DNA of 64,000 bases. Source: Metaphire vulgaris. Taxonomy: Eukaryota > Annelida > Clitellata > Crassiclitellata > Megascolecidae. Made by a program: the position numbers and the translations under genes. The notes beneath the pieces were generated by a model, which made no database searches, was not told the DNA's origin, and saw only the letters and a list, made by a program, of their open reading frames with translations. Below, piece after piece: positions 1 through 16,100 of this stretch; position 1 is the stretch's first letter; every line of letters begins with the position of its first letter. The stretch covers positions 2,372,356-2,436,355 of the forward strand of contig CM030868.1 in the NCBI GenBank assembly GCA_018105865.1. The letters run 5' to 3'.

Positions 1-324
1 TAATCGGACAGTTTCATATTGCAGACCTCAGCGCTAGACTAGCACTAGGTCATTATAATTGTAGCTACATGGGCAATTTCCTGCAAGGCAACGTACGGGT
101 TTCAAACCGGATTTTTTTCACGATTCGGATATATTAGGATATAGGATTTTCGACGACTATCCAAAATTTAACGAGGGATGTGCCAAAAGCACATTGTTCG
201 TCAAGTTCTCTTAGAAGAATCATTGAAAACTGAATGCTTCGAAATACTCTTTCAAATGAAAGACTGGAGAGTGAGCCACTTTGAGATTAGAACATTAGGA
301 CTATTGTTGTTAACAGTGTACATT

Positions 325-527
<203 letters not shown>

Positions 528-985
528 CAAAAAACTACAAAGAAATTTAAAACGGAATTTCAAGAGCCCCATTATTCCCCTAGAAGCACAATCTCTTAAA
601 GCAAGCATGTAAGTAAGTTCTCGTGAATTTCTATCGCTGTTTCTAAAGCAGGTAACGAAGTAGCTGCTAATACCGAGGCGCTTAATTAATCTACCGGTTG
701 AAATAGTTACAGAATAACCGAAGTTTAGCGGACAACCCTTAGAAAACTACTTAGGCCTAATGAGAAACTGGTATTCTTGTAAAGCGCAGCGTCAAACGAA
801 AATAAAGAGTAAAACAGAAACACAAACACAATCAAACTAATTAAATACACATATAGGCCCTACACATGGACTATAGACACATATAGGCCTCTATATAGAC
901 AGCTTAACATTAGGTCTACCCTATTTATTAATTTTGTTTAGTCTTCGACCATTTAATTTGGGTGAATAAATGACTTTTCGCACAC

Positions 986-4692
<3,707 letters not shown>

Positions 4693-5430
4693 GTCGAACG
4701 ACAGTCTACTCTAAGTCGAATGAAGTACAGAAATAGGGGCCTACTGTGCGTACTATTAAAGGAGTTCCTGCTATTTTTTCGACTTCCTCTTTTCTCTCTG
4801 GCCGTGGTATTTATTGCCTTCATCTGCACTCGGCTGCATTGAGTTCGCTGCCAGCCAGCATGGTGAACAAGTGTGATTTGCTTCCGTGAAATATTATCCC
4901 CATGTTATCCGGGCCCACGCGTACCAAGAGAAATGAACCCGATCCAGACAATAACTGCATCGCCTTACAGCAGTGTTTATTCTAGGCCTTCTCTAAGGCC
5001 TAAATTTTAAATTCCCCAATTTTTTATAAGTTGGCTGGGGAATGGAAATTCCTCCCCCCAGTGTGGAGACTCAGACCTTGTCCCCCGCCGAACATTTCAA
5101 AATCCCCCACCCAATGTCAAGGTGACTAGAATAAACACTGGCCTTACACTATATTTAGCAAGTCAACTGCTCGTAGAGTTTTGAAATAGGCAAACCATAC
5201 ACCGATTAGGTTTATGCGTTAGCTAATAACCTTATAGGCCTACTAACCAAGCCAAATATTCCAACCCACCATTCGATTTTATTTATTTTTATAAACCATT
5301 GAATTTAAGGACCATAATGAATAGCTATCAGTAGTATCGTACAGTTCTGTATCGAACCCAATCGATCATGTAGGCCTAAACATAGGTCACCAATCACTTC
5401 TTCTATAGCGCCTCAACCGCGACAACGCCT

Positions 5431-5600
5431 TTATTTTCGCACTACATTAGGCCGAATCAAAGGAGTGAGCGCATTACGGATGGCTCGGCTAGCTCTGGCA
5501 GTCTCAGTTCTTTCTTGAAAAGCTTTGTCTGTCTTTATTTTGAAGCCGGATGCAAGAATATTTGACCTGGATCCTGATTTTTTGGCAGCCGGCCGAAAGC
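5431..5600 (-). other. Unassigned open frame with a possible splice acceptor
   Basis: After a possible acceptor ccaaaaaatcag the minus strand reads GSRSNILASGFKIKTDKAFQ then a basic stretch ending RPNVVRK and a stop. Composition looks coding, but no family is recognised and no partner exon is seen. Confidence 0.22.
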
Positions 5601-5612
5601 TCGTATAATCTG

Positions 5613-5657
5613 CAGTGGTTCCCACACTGGGCAGACCCTACTGAACCACTCTAAACC

Positions 5658-5660
<3 letters not shown>
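5613..5660 (+). mobile_element. SINE 3' hairpin joined to (TTA)n
   Basis: CAGTGGTTCCCACACTGGG … CTACTGAACCACTCTAAACC running into (TTA)n. Confidence 0.68.
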
Positions 5661-6017
<357 letters not shown>

Positions 6018-6293
6018 TAAATATTGTCCGTGGATGGCTGTTCTGTTTCTATGCCGGATGGGAATAGAACATGTGTAGGCCACCATTGTTAAAACCTGTG
6101 TAATAAAATATTGACAACAATAACATAAGCAATAACTAAGTGCCATCTGAGGAGCAGCGATATTTGAGTAAGAATAGCGGAGGTGGGGTGGGGGGGGGGT
6201 GATGAAGAAACTGTAATTTATTAATTAATTTAACCAAGTTAATTGAATAAGCTAACGAAAGCACCAAACTACTTGAACTGTCTACAATATGTA

Positions 6294-6372
6294 CAGGGTG
6301 GCGCAAAAAACCGGACGAAGTCACATTTAGGTTTGCATTTAATAATTATAGTCCGGTTTTTGCGCCACCCTG
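6294..6372. mobile_element. 79-bp mariner-type hairpin element, copy 1
   Basis: CAGGGTGGCGCAAAAAACCG inverted to CGGTTTTTGCGCCACCCTG, flanked by TA on both sides. The centre CACATTTAGGTTTGCATTTA is shared by all three copies. The end sequence is typical of mariner elements. Confidence 0.82.
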
Positions 6373-6912
6373 TATAGAATTGGCCACTTGGTGGGGTGGG
6401 GGAGGTTGGATAGTGGAGGGCAGTAAGCACTTTCCGATAACGATACCCCGCCGCACCCCTTCCCCACTAGCCGTCGTAGGCTATAGCATAGCAAACCAAA
6501 AAGCAGACCCAGTGTGGCTATAGTCTACATGTATTAAGCAACGGGCAATATTGACCAGTCTGTGGCTTTATACACGGAAATAGTTCTGTCGAGCTTAATT
6601 ACTTAAATTAGCATCCAATTAGCAGGCTCTCGGTCTATCGAAAGGTCGCTGCTTATGTTTGCCTCTGGCCTTAAAGGCTGGCAGGCCAACATCCCGTAAA
6701 TAAATTTACTCAGGCCTACATAGTGTTTTATACAGGCCTGTTAGGAGGGAAGATTCTCCCTCCCCCCAAAAAACCCTCAACCCCCACCCCAAAACCCAGC
6801 ACTTACACAAATTTAGCATTGAACTGTGTCTTTCCCCTCCAACCAAGTCGGTTCCCCCCCGAAAATCTCAATTCCCCCCCAAGGCCTGGAGTCTAGATAA
6901 ACACTGACTCTA

Positions 6913-7025
6913 CAGTGGCGGTTCCAGGATTTCTTGGTGGAGAGGGGGGGGGTTGAAATGAATTCAACCTCCTGGTTGGTGGGGATGAAAAGAGAGGAAA
7001 AATCAATAAACTGCCGAAAAAGAAA

Positions 7026-7074
<49 letters not shown>

Positions 7075-7312
7075 GGTTTAAAGTGGTTCAATAGGGACTG
7101 ACTGCCCTGTGTGTGTGTGAGTTGGCAATCAAAAAATTCATTTTCCCCGAATTTTACTAGACTTTCACCGAAAAATAGGTTCACAAGCAAAAAATGGCCA
7201 CCCGCATTTCCCCCGTCATTTTACTTGACTTTTACCGAAAAATAGTTTGACAGGCAAAAAAGCCCGGCGGGGCGATGCATCCCCACTCATCCCCCACGTG
7301 GAACAGCAACTG
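6913..7312. mobile_element. hAT-type element, CAGTGGCGG family, 400 bp
   Basis: Left end CAGTGGCGGTTCCAGGATTT; the right end is eroded (GGAACAGCAACTG). Contains a (TAA)n array joined to a SINE tail (7029-7117). Flanks share only ACTCT. Confidence 0.7.
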
Positions 7313-7437
7313 GTACTCTGTCTTAGATAGAGGGAAACTTGCTCAAATCGCATGATTCGTCAATTTATTGTGAAAGCGGGGGCTGCTGCGTGGTATGAAA
7401 TAAGCGCAATTCTAAGAAAAATAGGCTTGAAAAAAAT

Positions 7438-7525
7438 TCCCGCGAGGCGGATTTGAACCACCGACCTAAGGATGACAAGGTTTAACCACTACAGTCCTCC
7501 GCTCTACCAACTGAGCTATCGCGGG
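7438..7525 (-). tRNA. tRNA-Tyr (GUA) with 15-nt intron
   Basis: On the minus strand the gene opens CCCGCGATAGCTCAGTTGG, giving a 7-bp acceptor stem paired with 7439-7445 and an A discriminator at 7438. The D arm, the anticodon loop CUGUAG with GUA at 7490-7492, and the T arm GGTTCAAATCC are all in place. A 15-nt intron (7474-7488) sits one base 3' of the anticodon, the canonical place, and tRNA-Tyr is the tRNA most consistently interrupted in animals. A-box and B-box promoters are intact, so it looks functional. Confidence 0.95.
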
Positions 7526-7667
7526 TCCTGCTTGATTAAAGGCTAAGCACAGTCTTTATGCCAAAACTAAACATCTTCGCCATCTACCGATTAAAACGGC
7601 ATTAAAAGCAGGTGCTCTATAGCGGCGACACCTACCGAATGACACCATTATATATGATGATGATGAT

Positions 7668-7671
7668 GATG

Positions 7672-7725
<54 letters not shown>

Positions 7726-7860
7726 TGATTTAAAGTGGTTTAGGAGGCTAAGTAAGCCTGTGTGAAAACCACCTTAGTAACTTTCCGCACTAATCAGTGG
7801 TTTTCACATAGGCTTACTTAATAAACCACTTAAAATCACATTATTATTATTATTATAGCC
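7668..7860. mobile_element. Two SINE hairpins in inverted orientation
   Basis: (TAA)n plus hairpin (7724-7774) faces a second hairpin plus (TTA)n (7798-7856), forming one long imperfect palindrome with a 25-bp centre. A third, degraded tail follows at 7890-7945. Confidence 0.72.
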
Positions 7861-8254
7861 CTGTTTTTTATGTTCCATTTGACCACAACCACAGGCTTGC
7901 TTAGCCCCCTAAACCTCTTAAAAATTACATTATTATTATTATTAACCCTTTCACAGAAGAAATTTTTCTTTCTTTCTGCCCAATTTTTAAAATTCGGATG
8001 AAAAGTAAAGGACCCAAACCCTCCCTATGCATCCACCGTACCTATGGTAGTCTTTAAAAATTATGGGGTTCGAGCCTAGGGCCTAATAGAAGTTTACGTC
8101 TATGAAGCTGCCATACAGAATACTGAATCTATTACTAAAATGGCGCTACAGAAGTTTAGTCACAGAAATGTGCCTAATTCCATACTTATGCAGTTGCATC
8201 ATTATACGTATTTACTAGGCACATCCAGCATCAAATATCACCTAAATCATTTCC

Positions 8255-8256
8255 TT

Positions 8257-8287
<31 letters not shown>
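8255..8287. repeat. (GAT)n array
   Basis: Eleven near-perfect ATG/GAT units. Confidence 0.95.
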
Positions 8288-8288
<1 letters not shown>

Positions 8289-8365
8289 AAAAGAGGCAAA
8301 GTGGCAACATTACCTCACCCAAACATTGGTCCAGCTGAATATTCTCCATTGACAAATGGGTGTCT

Positions 8366-8445
8366 TTAACCCCTTAACCGTGTATTTAACTGTAACTCAA
8401 TGTAAAATGGACGAATATATCCGGGATCCCCAGTTAAGGGGTTAA
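8366..8445. mobile_element. TTAA hairpin element, subfamily A, copy 1
   Basis: 80 bp, TTAACCCCTTAACCGTGTAT … CCCCAGTTAAGGGGTTAA. TTAA at both ends and inverted termini CCCCTTAAC/GTTAAGGGG fit a minimal piggyBac-type element. The core GTAACTCAATGTAAAATGGA marks subfamily A. Confidence 0.8.
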
Positions 8446-9172
8446 TTTAAGAAATGAACAACACATGCAACATTTGAATTGAAACTCTTGAAAACATGCA
8501 ACAACTAAAACCATTCAGTTAATAAATTAACATTGGACAAACAAAAAAACAATTATAATTGGATAAAACTGGATAAAAACTGCAACAAACTTCCAAAGTT
8601 TGCATGTCACTACCGTCAAAAATTACCCTGAAACTTGACCCCAAATGGTAACACCATCAAAATTACCTTCAAACTTCACCCCAAGATGTTAACCAGTCAT
8701 ACAATCCTCATTTCTAATCAACAGACAGGGCAACAAGAACATTTCTTTACATAAAAATTGTCAACCCTCATTCGTTAAAACAAAACACTATGATAATCTG
8801 ATAATTACACATTTTTTCTAAGTTATTTTCAATATCAGAAACACGTTTAAAAACACAACTGCTTTGGCACATAATGAACAAAAGTCCAACACGTAATCAA
8901 AATCAATGTTTTTCTACCTGAATGCTAATAACCAAGTCGAGTACCGGTACATGCTAAAAACATTTGATCATTTGACTAGTGGTACTACCGGTACTATTCA
9001 AACTATCTGGCTACTTACAAAGTCTAAAATTATGAGTATCAGAGAGTATCAACATAAAAGTCAACAAACATAATTGTGTGTGTGTGTGTGTGTGTGCATA
9101 CTTAACAACCTTGCTTAGCACTAAGAAGATATTTTCACAGTAAGTTATTCCAAATTTATTTCAATATTTCTA

Positions 9173-9252
9173 TTAACCCCTTAACCGTGTATTTAACTGT
9201 AACTCAATGTAAAATGGATGGATATATCCGGGATACCCAGTTAAGTGGTTAA
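9173..9252. mobile_element. TTAA hairpin element, subfamily A, copy 2
   Basis: 80 bp, same orientation and core as the copy at 8366; one stem change (AAGTGG). Confidence 0.8.
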
Positions 9253-10159
9253 ACAGAAGGATGTCCTAAGGCATGATATCCAAAGACTCTATGGACATAC
9301 AGAAGTCAACAGAAAGAGATTAAAAAGTCTATTTATACACAGACAAACACACACACACACACACAAGCCTACAATAGCACCAAAAAACATATATCATAAT
9401 CAAATCAAGCATGTGAATGACTAAATTACAACTGCTTACTCATCTACATTTACAATCTAAATCAATATTGGAATTATTGTTGAAAATCCTAAATGATATA
9501 ATATCTCAATTAAGACAGAAAGTCAAACAACAGCAAAGTAATTTTCTAACCAAATCCCAAAAGATTCAAAGATTCATTTTTTTCAACAACTCAATCACAC
9601 AATTATTGCAATAAAGTTTGGAAAAAAATTATATTAAAAACAAATTAGCGATAATAACAATTTAAGTGAATGTCAAATTTAAATGTAAAAAGTCAAATCA
9701 AGTGAGTAAACTCACAAAATAAGACAAAAGGAAGCAATAACAAAGAAATCAACACATAATCAATCAATCAATCTATCTATCAATCATCCAGTCAACCAAG
9801 TCTGTCAAAGATTCAATCAATCAGCTAATGGAACGCACATCAGCAAATTTTACAAATTATCTGATAAAAACTGCAGTATGGCATAAAATTGTTTTTGAAC
9901 ACATTAATATAAACCTGTTTCTGACCAAATCAGTCTTCGCCGGTAAACGAAACAAAAACATAAACAGAAGAAAAAATAACAGCGGCAATAGTCTGTCTTT
10001 TGAATCGAAAAAAGTGACCGCACCCGCCAAACAAGCAGGAGGAGAAAACGACGAACATTCGCATAACCATAACAAACATTTATACCTACAGCAAAACAAC
10101 CCGAACGTTCGTAAAACTACGATAAAACTCAACGGTAGAAAGTGCAACAGTCTTAACGG

Positions 10160-10426
10160 CTAAACCCTAGACAATCGACCCGAAAGCGGGCCTTTGGAGA
10201 TCTCGATGTCACCGTACGGTTGGCGCTGTGCGACGCCGATGGACTGCGCCTTCGTAAGCACGAGGATCGTGTAGAACTTGGACGCTACCTGCTTACGATT
10301 GTTTCGCGCGGTCAGCTGGCCGAACCGGACCGTATCCGAAGCATCCAGTTTCCTGAGAAGGATATGTTGCATCTGGGTCGACCGGCGACCCCAGAGTATC
10401 TCTTCCAGTTCCGTTTCTTCCAGTTC
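10160..10426 (-). CDS. RAD21: RAD21 exon 12 (C-terminal winged helix, stop)
   Basis: Opens [20 protein letters not shown] and continues through [20 protein letters not shown], the SMC1-binding winged helix. The stop TAG is at 10160-10162. Acceptor gcgtacag. Confidence 0.95.
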   Translation of the reverse strand, partial: ELEETELEEILWGRRSTQMQHILLRKLDASDTVRFGQLTARNNRKQVASKFYTILVLTKAQSIGVAQRQPYGDIEISKGPLSGRLSRV

Positions 10427-12819
10427 CTGTACGCCGGTGGAAAAAAACACAAGGTGTCACGGAGCAAGATACATCTGGGAAGTATACGACACAGGTGTAA
10501 CACTACACCAAATGTAATTGTCCAGAATAAATTACATCTCTATGTAGATCAAGTATTCCACGCAGCATCTGTATAATTTTTACTGGTTACCTGTTGAACA
10601 GGTAATAAAATTTCAGACCAGTTCTTAATGTAACACTTTCTCTTGGCCTTTTTCTCCACAGAATGCTTTATCTTTTCCCCCTTCTACTGACCACCTTGAT
10701 CATGTTTCTAACAGACTTGGAGCACCATCAATTGACACTCTCATGCATTAGAAATTAGGCTCTACAGAAGTGCATAAGTATCACTGTTAAAGCGAAATAA
10801 CCATATCCCATTCTAGAATACAGCAGAACTTTTTTATAATATACTTGGTGCAGGTCCGGCCCGACATAGGGTGAGAAATGGCCCGCGAAGATACTGAAAC
10901 AACCAACAACTTTTTATCTAATACATGCAAAATATTTTGAAATGTCTTACTTTCAACTCAAATGTTTTCTAATACTTATGAACTGCGCATTTTAAAACCA
11001 AAATCATTTTTGCACCGGACCCTTGGGCACGTCATGAAAAAATCTGGCCCCTTGTGAAATTTAGTTGAATATCCCTAAGTTATTAGTGGGTCTGTAACAT
11101 TTAGTGCTACATCCAAGGTATGTTACACCCAATACAGTTGTGCATCACATGGAACCATCGTGCACTGTGGTATTTATAACCAAAAATTCATTATAGCCAA
11201 GTCCATCATAATTAAGTTCCACTGTATCTGGATTATCTAGATTACGGCTGTATTAAAAGGATCACATCCCCCCAAAAAATCACGTTTCAGGAAATAAATT
11301 CTTCTGTCCAAGTATCGAACCTGGCGAAGGTTTGCCCTTTCGCTACAAGTCTGCGCCGGTTCGACGTCGAAGATCGCATCTTCGTTTTCCGCGCCGTCAT
11401 CGCTGTCCGAGGCGCCAGAATCGCGCGACTGCTTGCGAAGTTTCCGCGGCGCCGGGCTGCCGTCGGCTTTTGACGCGCGCCCGTCGTCGACGCCGGCTCC
11501 GAAATCGGGCAAGACGGGCAAATTCTTTTCGGGACACGGGTCATTATCATCACTACCACCACCACCACCACCGAACAGGCGTCGGGACGTTCTTCTGACG
11601 GTGCTCTCAAACGGCAGAGAAGACGAACAGTCGATGCTCGCCGAGGTGTCGGCCTCGGCAGGCGCGACGTTGTCCATGCCATACGCAGACAGAAGGCTCT
11701 GATTCAACTCGACGTTGGCATCTAGGAAACCAAAGACCAGATTATCGTACAAATATTCAATAGTTTATTAACCTATCAACTGCTCCAACTTAAAAATTCA
11801 CAAAATTTTAAACTTAAAATTATCATCTGCAGTTGAACAGTGAAATAAGATCATGAATCACAAAAAGGTGAGATAATCTGTGGAATTCAAAAATATCGGC
11901 TTATGTTACCCCACCTGCTGCACTAACAGCAGGTAACAGGTGCAAAAATTCATACCTGAACGCATTTTGGAATTTTCAGATTTATAAAAATTACCTAGCA
12001 ATAAATCCTCTCAGTGTCAGGCTATGTAATTGTTCATAGCACTATAAAACACATAATTATGAAATGACATATTAGTTCATAAAGGAAAAACATTTTGTCG
12101 CACCTTCAGAGCGACCTCGCTTGAGTTCCGGCGGTCTGCCATTTCCCTCCACGGAATTATCCTCAAGGACAGTGTCTTCATCCTTCAAGGTCACCCAGTG
12201 GTGTTGTTAAGAGGTTTCTGTTAAACAGCTGACAAGACAAAAATCAGAAACTAAATTACAGATTACAGCCAAAAAGAAATGTCTACAGAGGAACTTTTAT
12301 AATGACTAATGCATCACTTCTGTCACATTTCATCCAAACGTCAACAATTTCACAACCCTGGTACATCGAAAACTTCTATGATATAAAAGCTACATATAGC
12401 CATATGGCAGTAAATGGTTTACCACTCATCTATTTGGGCAAACGATGCACTGAAGATGACAGCTCCAAAAAGGAGAGGCAAAAAAAGAGCTACATAAATA
12501 ACAGCATTACACTGCAGTAGTATTCATGCCACTCTAACAGAGCAGAAGTAACGTGTAATGCTAAATAATACAAAAATAATTCCCTCTCAACGCAAACAAC
12601 AGAACCTGTGCAATCACAAAGCATGTTCTAGCATTGTACATTGTATAATTTAATGCAAAGTTTGTTATTGTTTATAGACTCAAGGACAAGAAGACAACTA
12701 ACGAAAAAACACAAACAAAAACCATAATCTGAATGAAAGGACAAATGAAACACAGTCTCTTACACAGGACACATTCTAATGAACCATCTAAAACCCATTA
12801 TTACTATTATTATTATTAT

Positions 12820-12875
<56 letters not shown>

Positions 12876-13025
12876 AAGTAACAGTAGTAGTAGTAGTAAA
12901 ACTAACAGTAGTAGTAGTAGTAGTAGACTAGTAGTAGTAGTAGTAAGACAACGACAACGATGATGATGATGTCGACAACAGTGATGACTGTGATGATAAC
13001 GAATATGGTGATGATGTAGTAGTAA

Positions 13026-13057
<32 letters not shown>

Positions 13058-13110
13058 ATAGTAGTACTAGTAGTAGTAGTAATAGTAGTACTAGTAGTAG
13101 TGGTGGTAGT

Positions 13111-13149
<39 letters not shown>

Positions 13150-16100
13150 TTGTTATAATTATTATTAAACTCACGCTGAACAATTTTGCATTGACATGCA
13201 CCATCCCTGGCAGGATAAACAGCTTCTCCACGCCACCGGACTCCTTCCACTGCATCAGTTTCTTGGTTGGCGGAGCGAGGTCGAGCGGTATCACCAGTTC
13301 CGACGAGTCCGACAGATGCGATTTCATCGTTCCACTCGAGATGACTTTGTACTCGTCGATGATGAGACGGCGCTTGCGTTTCGCTCTGCGTTCTGTTGGT
13401 CATGTGACCCAAATACAGAAGTAATTCAAGGGTATAACATGATAACATCAAAACAAAACTTCAACAACAACAACAATAATAATAATAACATTAATAATAA
13501 TAGTAATAATAATAATAGTAATAATAATAATAATAGTAATAATAATAATAATAGTAGTAATAATAATATTAATAATAATAGTAATAATAATAGTATTAAT
13601 AATATTAATAAAGAACTGATTACGGTGAAAAGTATTACTAGGATACCTAACAATTGAAAATATACAGTGTATCTGGCATGGAATGTAAATCATGTAATGT
13701 CATTGTAACAACATTACAGAAAAAAACAATAATGCATTTTTTATAGGACCATTTAACACAATCTAACAAATCTCTTAAACATTTCTGGCAGTTTTGTTTA
13801 TATCTAACATCTCATTAATTAAAATCATCTTAATACTACTTCCCAAAGATATGTTTTAAAACTTAAATCTCCTTTAAAAACCTGTTTTGTAGCGTTCTCA
13901 CCTTTGAAATTCACCTCGACTGGACCGAGTGCAAAGACTTCGGCATTGTTTTCGATCAGTGTTGTCATTTCGTTGATGACAGGTTTTGAACCATGGTCGA
14001 GGACATTACGAGATTCATCGTCAAATCCATTTTTCTCTTTATTTCACAACATAAATATTCAGATAAACAAAAATTATGCTGACACCAAGTCAAGGCAACC
14101 ATTAAGCTGCAGAATAAGTGCAAAATTGAAACAATACCCACCGTGAATTTTGGGCCAAAAATACAGGGTGGCGCAAAAAAAACCCTGGACTACTCACATT
14201 TAGGTTTGCATTTAACATAGTCTGGTTTTTTACGCCACCCTGTACCAGTACAACTTCTGTGATCAAAAATATCGTAGTTTTTCCATTCTGGTTTAGATTA
14301 ACTAAGATCAAACCTCAATCCTTGTCAAAAATACTAAATGGGGTTAAATTCCTTTTGTATCTAAAAACAGCATTAAAAAGTGCATTTTAAGTGTAAAATC
14401 TTCAATGCATCATGAAAGCCATTCACTGACAGGATTGTTAGCTTACGGGTCATTCCGCGTCAAATCAACACGCTTTTGAATAAAATCGGACGTCACCGTC
14501 TCAGATTTTGACGAAAATTGGCACAATTGTTCATCTCAATGAGTAATGTTGAAAACCATAATATTAAAGGTCAACCCATGTCCAAACTATGGGTCATGAA
14601 ACTTTGGTCGACCAGCGCCAAGACACTAAAACTGTAATATCTCCACTTCTATGATAGCTAGAGACATGATCTTTACACCAAACTTTAGCTTTTTGAAAGC
14701 CCTATCTGGGCCAATCAACAGGTACACCAAGAGTTTGAAAACCAAAAGAACAGAAGCAGTCGTACCACATAATTTGAACCAATACGTATGCAACAATATT
14801 TATGATTTTATTTGTGGATAAGTCTTACATTGTGAGGAATAAATGGTGAAAATTTCAAGTGGGCACTCTTATAGTTTTTATGCAATGATTAAAAGAATAT
14901 TCGCCCCAATGCAAAATCACAATTAAAACATTCCTGTTGAACATTGCATACACTAAGTGATTGAGCTAATTTAGTGTGCCAGTTACATCTGACACTTAAG
15001 GCAAATCTGTGACAGTTTACCTTACATTTAAAAGTATTTTTATTGAAGTATTCAGTATAATAAGCTGTACTTAATACAGTACTTTGCAAAATATCACGAA
15101 TACATAACAGAACAGCAGAAGATGGAGCTCAACAGCATAGCACAGTGAAAAGCATGAAGAATATAAATCTATTCAAGGTACTTTATTTACTTGACTTTAC
15201 TCTTGTTTTGTGCTTTATTTTCTGTGTTCATATCTTTGTTCTTGTGTTTGAAGGTTGTTATTCTGTTTGCAAGGGCTTAAATCAGTATTACCGGTAGGTA
15301 ACTTAGTTTGATACAGTAATTTCATGTAAAACAAGTAACTTAGAACATAGGTATTTCATTAGTTTTTACTTTAGAATACATAGAATAGCTGTCTAGCAGA
15401 CACAAAGTTTCATGCTATTATTAAAATACCAGTCTGTATATATTGGTCCAGTATTTCTCCAGTCTAATCCTGACTGCAGTTCTGAACAAGAATCCTTAAG
15501 ATCAAGTGTTAGAAGAAAAATGAATGTGAAATTGCCTAATATTTGTGTCTGTTATTTTAACACATGGCTGATACTGATGTAAAAGCATCATAAGTTGGAC
15601 AGATTAGCTGATTTTTCTGTCTAAATAAGTTTGTCTATTGTATTTGAGAGCCTATGAACACCAGTGAAATCGTTAGACTGCCAGCAATGGCTTCAAGCAG
15701 TGAAATGACGGTGTATCTCAATTTAAAAGACTATGCAAACAGTGCTGTGATCATCTTTCTGTACTGTGTACAGACCTTGTAACTAATTTTCTGGGTGATG
15801 GTTGAGATGTGATTGCACCTGCACTGAGCTCTCTCAATCCCTGAGTTTTCCTGAACTGTGCTATGCTGTTGAGCTCCATCTTCTGCTGTTCTGTTATGTA
15901 TTCGTGATATTTTGCAAAGTACTGTATTAAGTACAGCTTATTAAATTGAAAACATAAATAAAAATACTTTTAAATGTAAGGTAAACTGTCACAGATTTGC
16001 TAAGTGTCAGATGTAACTGGCAAATTAAATTAGCTCAGTCACTTAGTGAATGCAATGTTCAACAGGAATGTTTTAATTGTGATTTTGCATTGGGGCGAAT

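Larger units (their letters stand above)
7526..10159. other. Between tRNA-Tyr and RAD21
   Basis: Inverted SINE tails, two TTAA hairpins, (GT)n and (CA)n runs. The AT-rich part below 10159 probably includes the RAD21 3' UTR; its end is not determined. Confidence 0.6.

Noticed and set aside
8366..9252. Regularly spaced repeats that could suggest a CRISPR-like array
   Set aside because: Eukaryotic locus, only two copies about 800 bp apart, each a self-contained TTAA hairpin.
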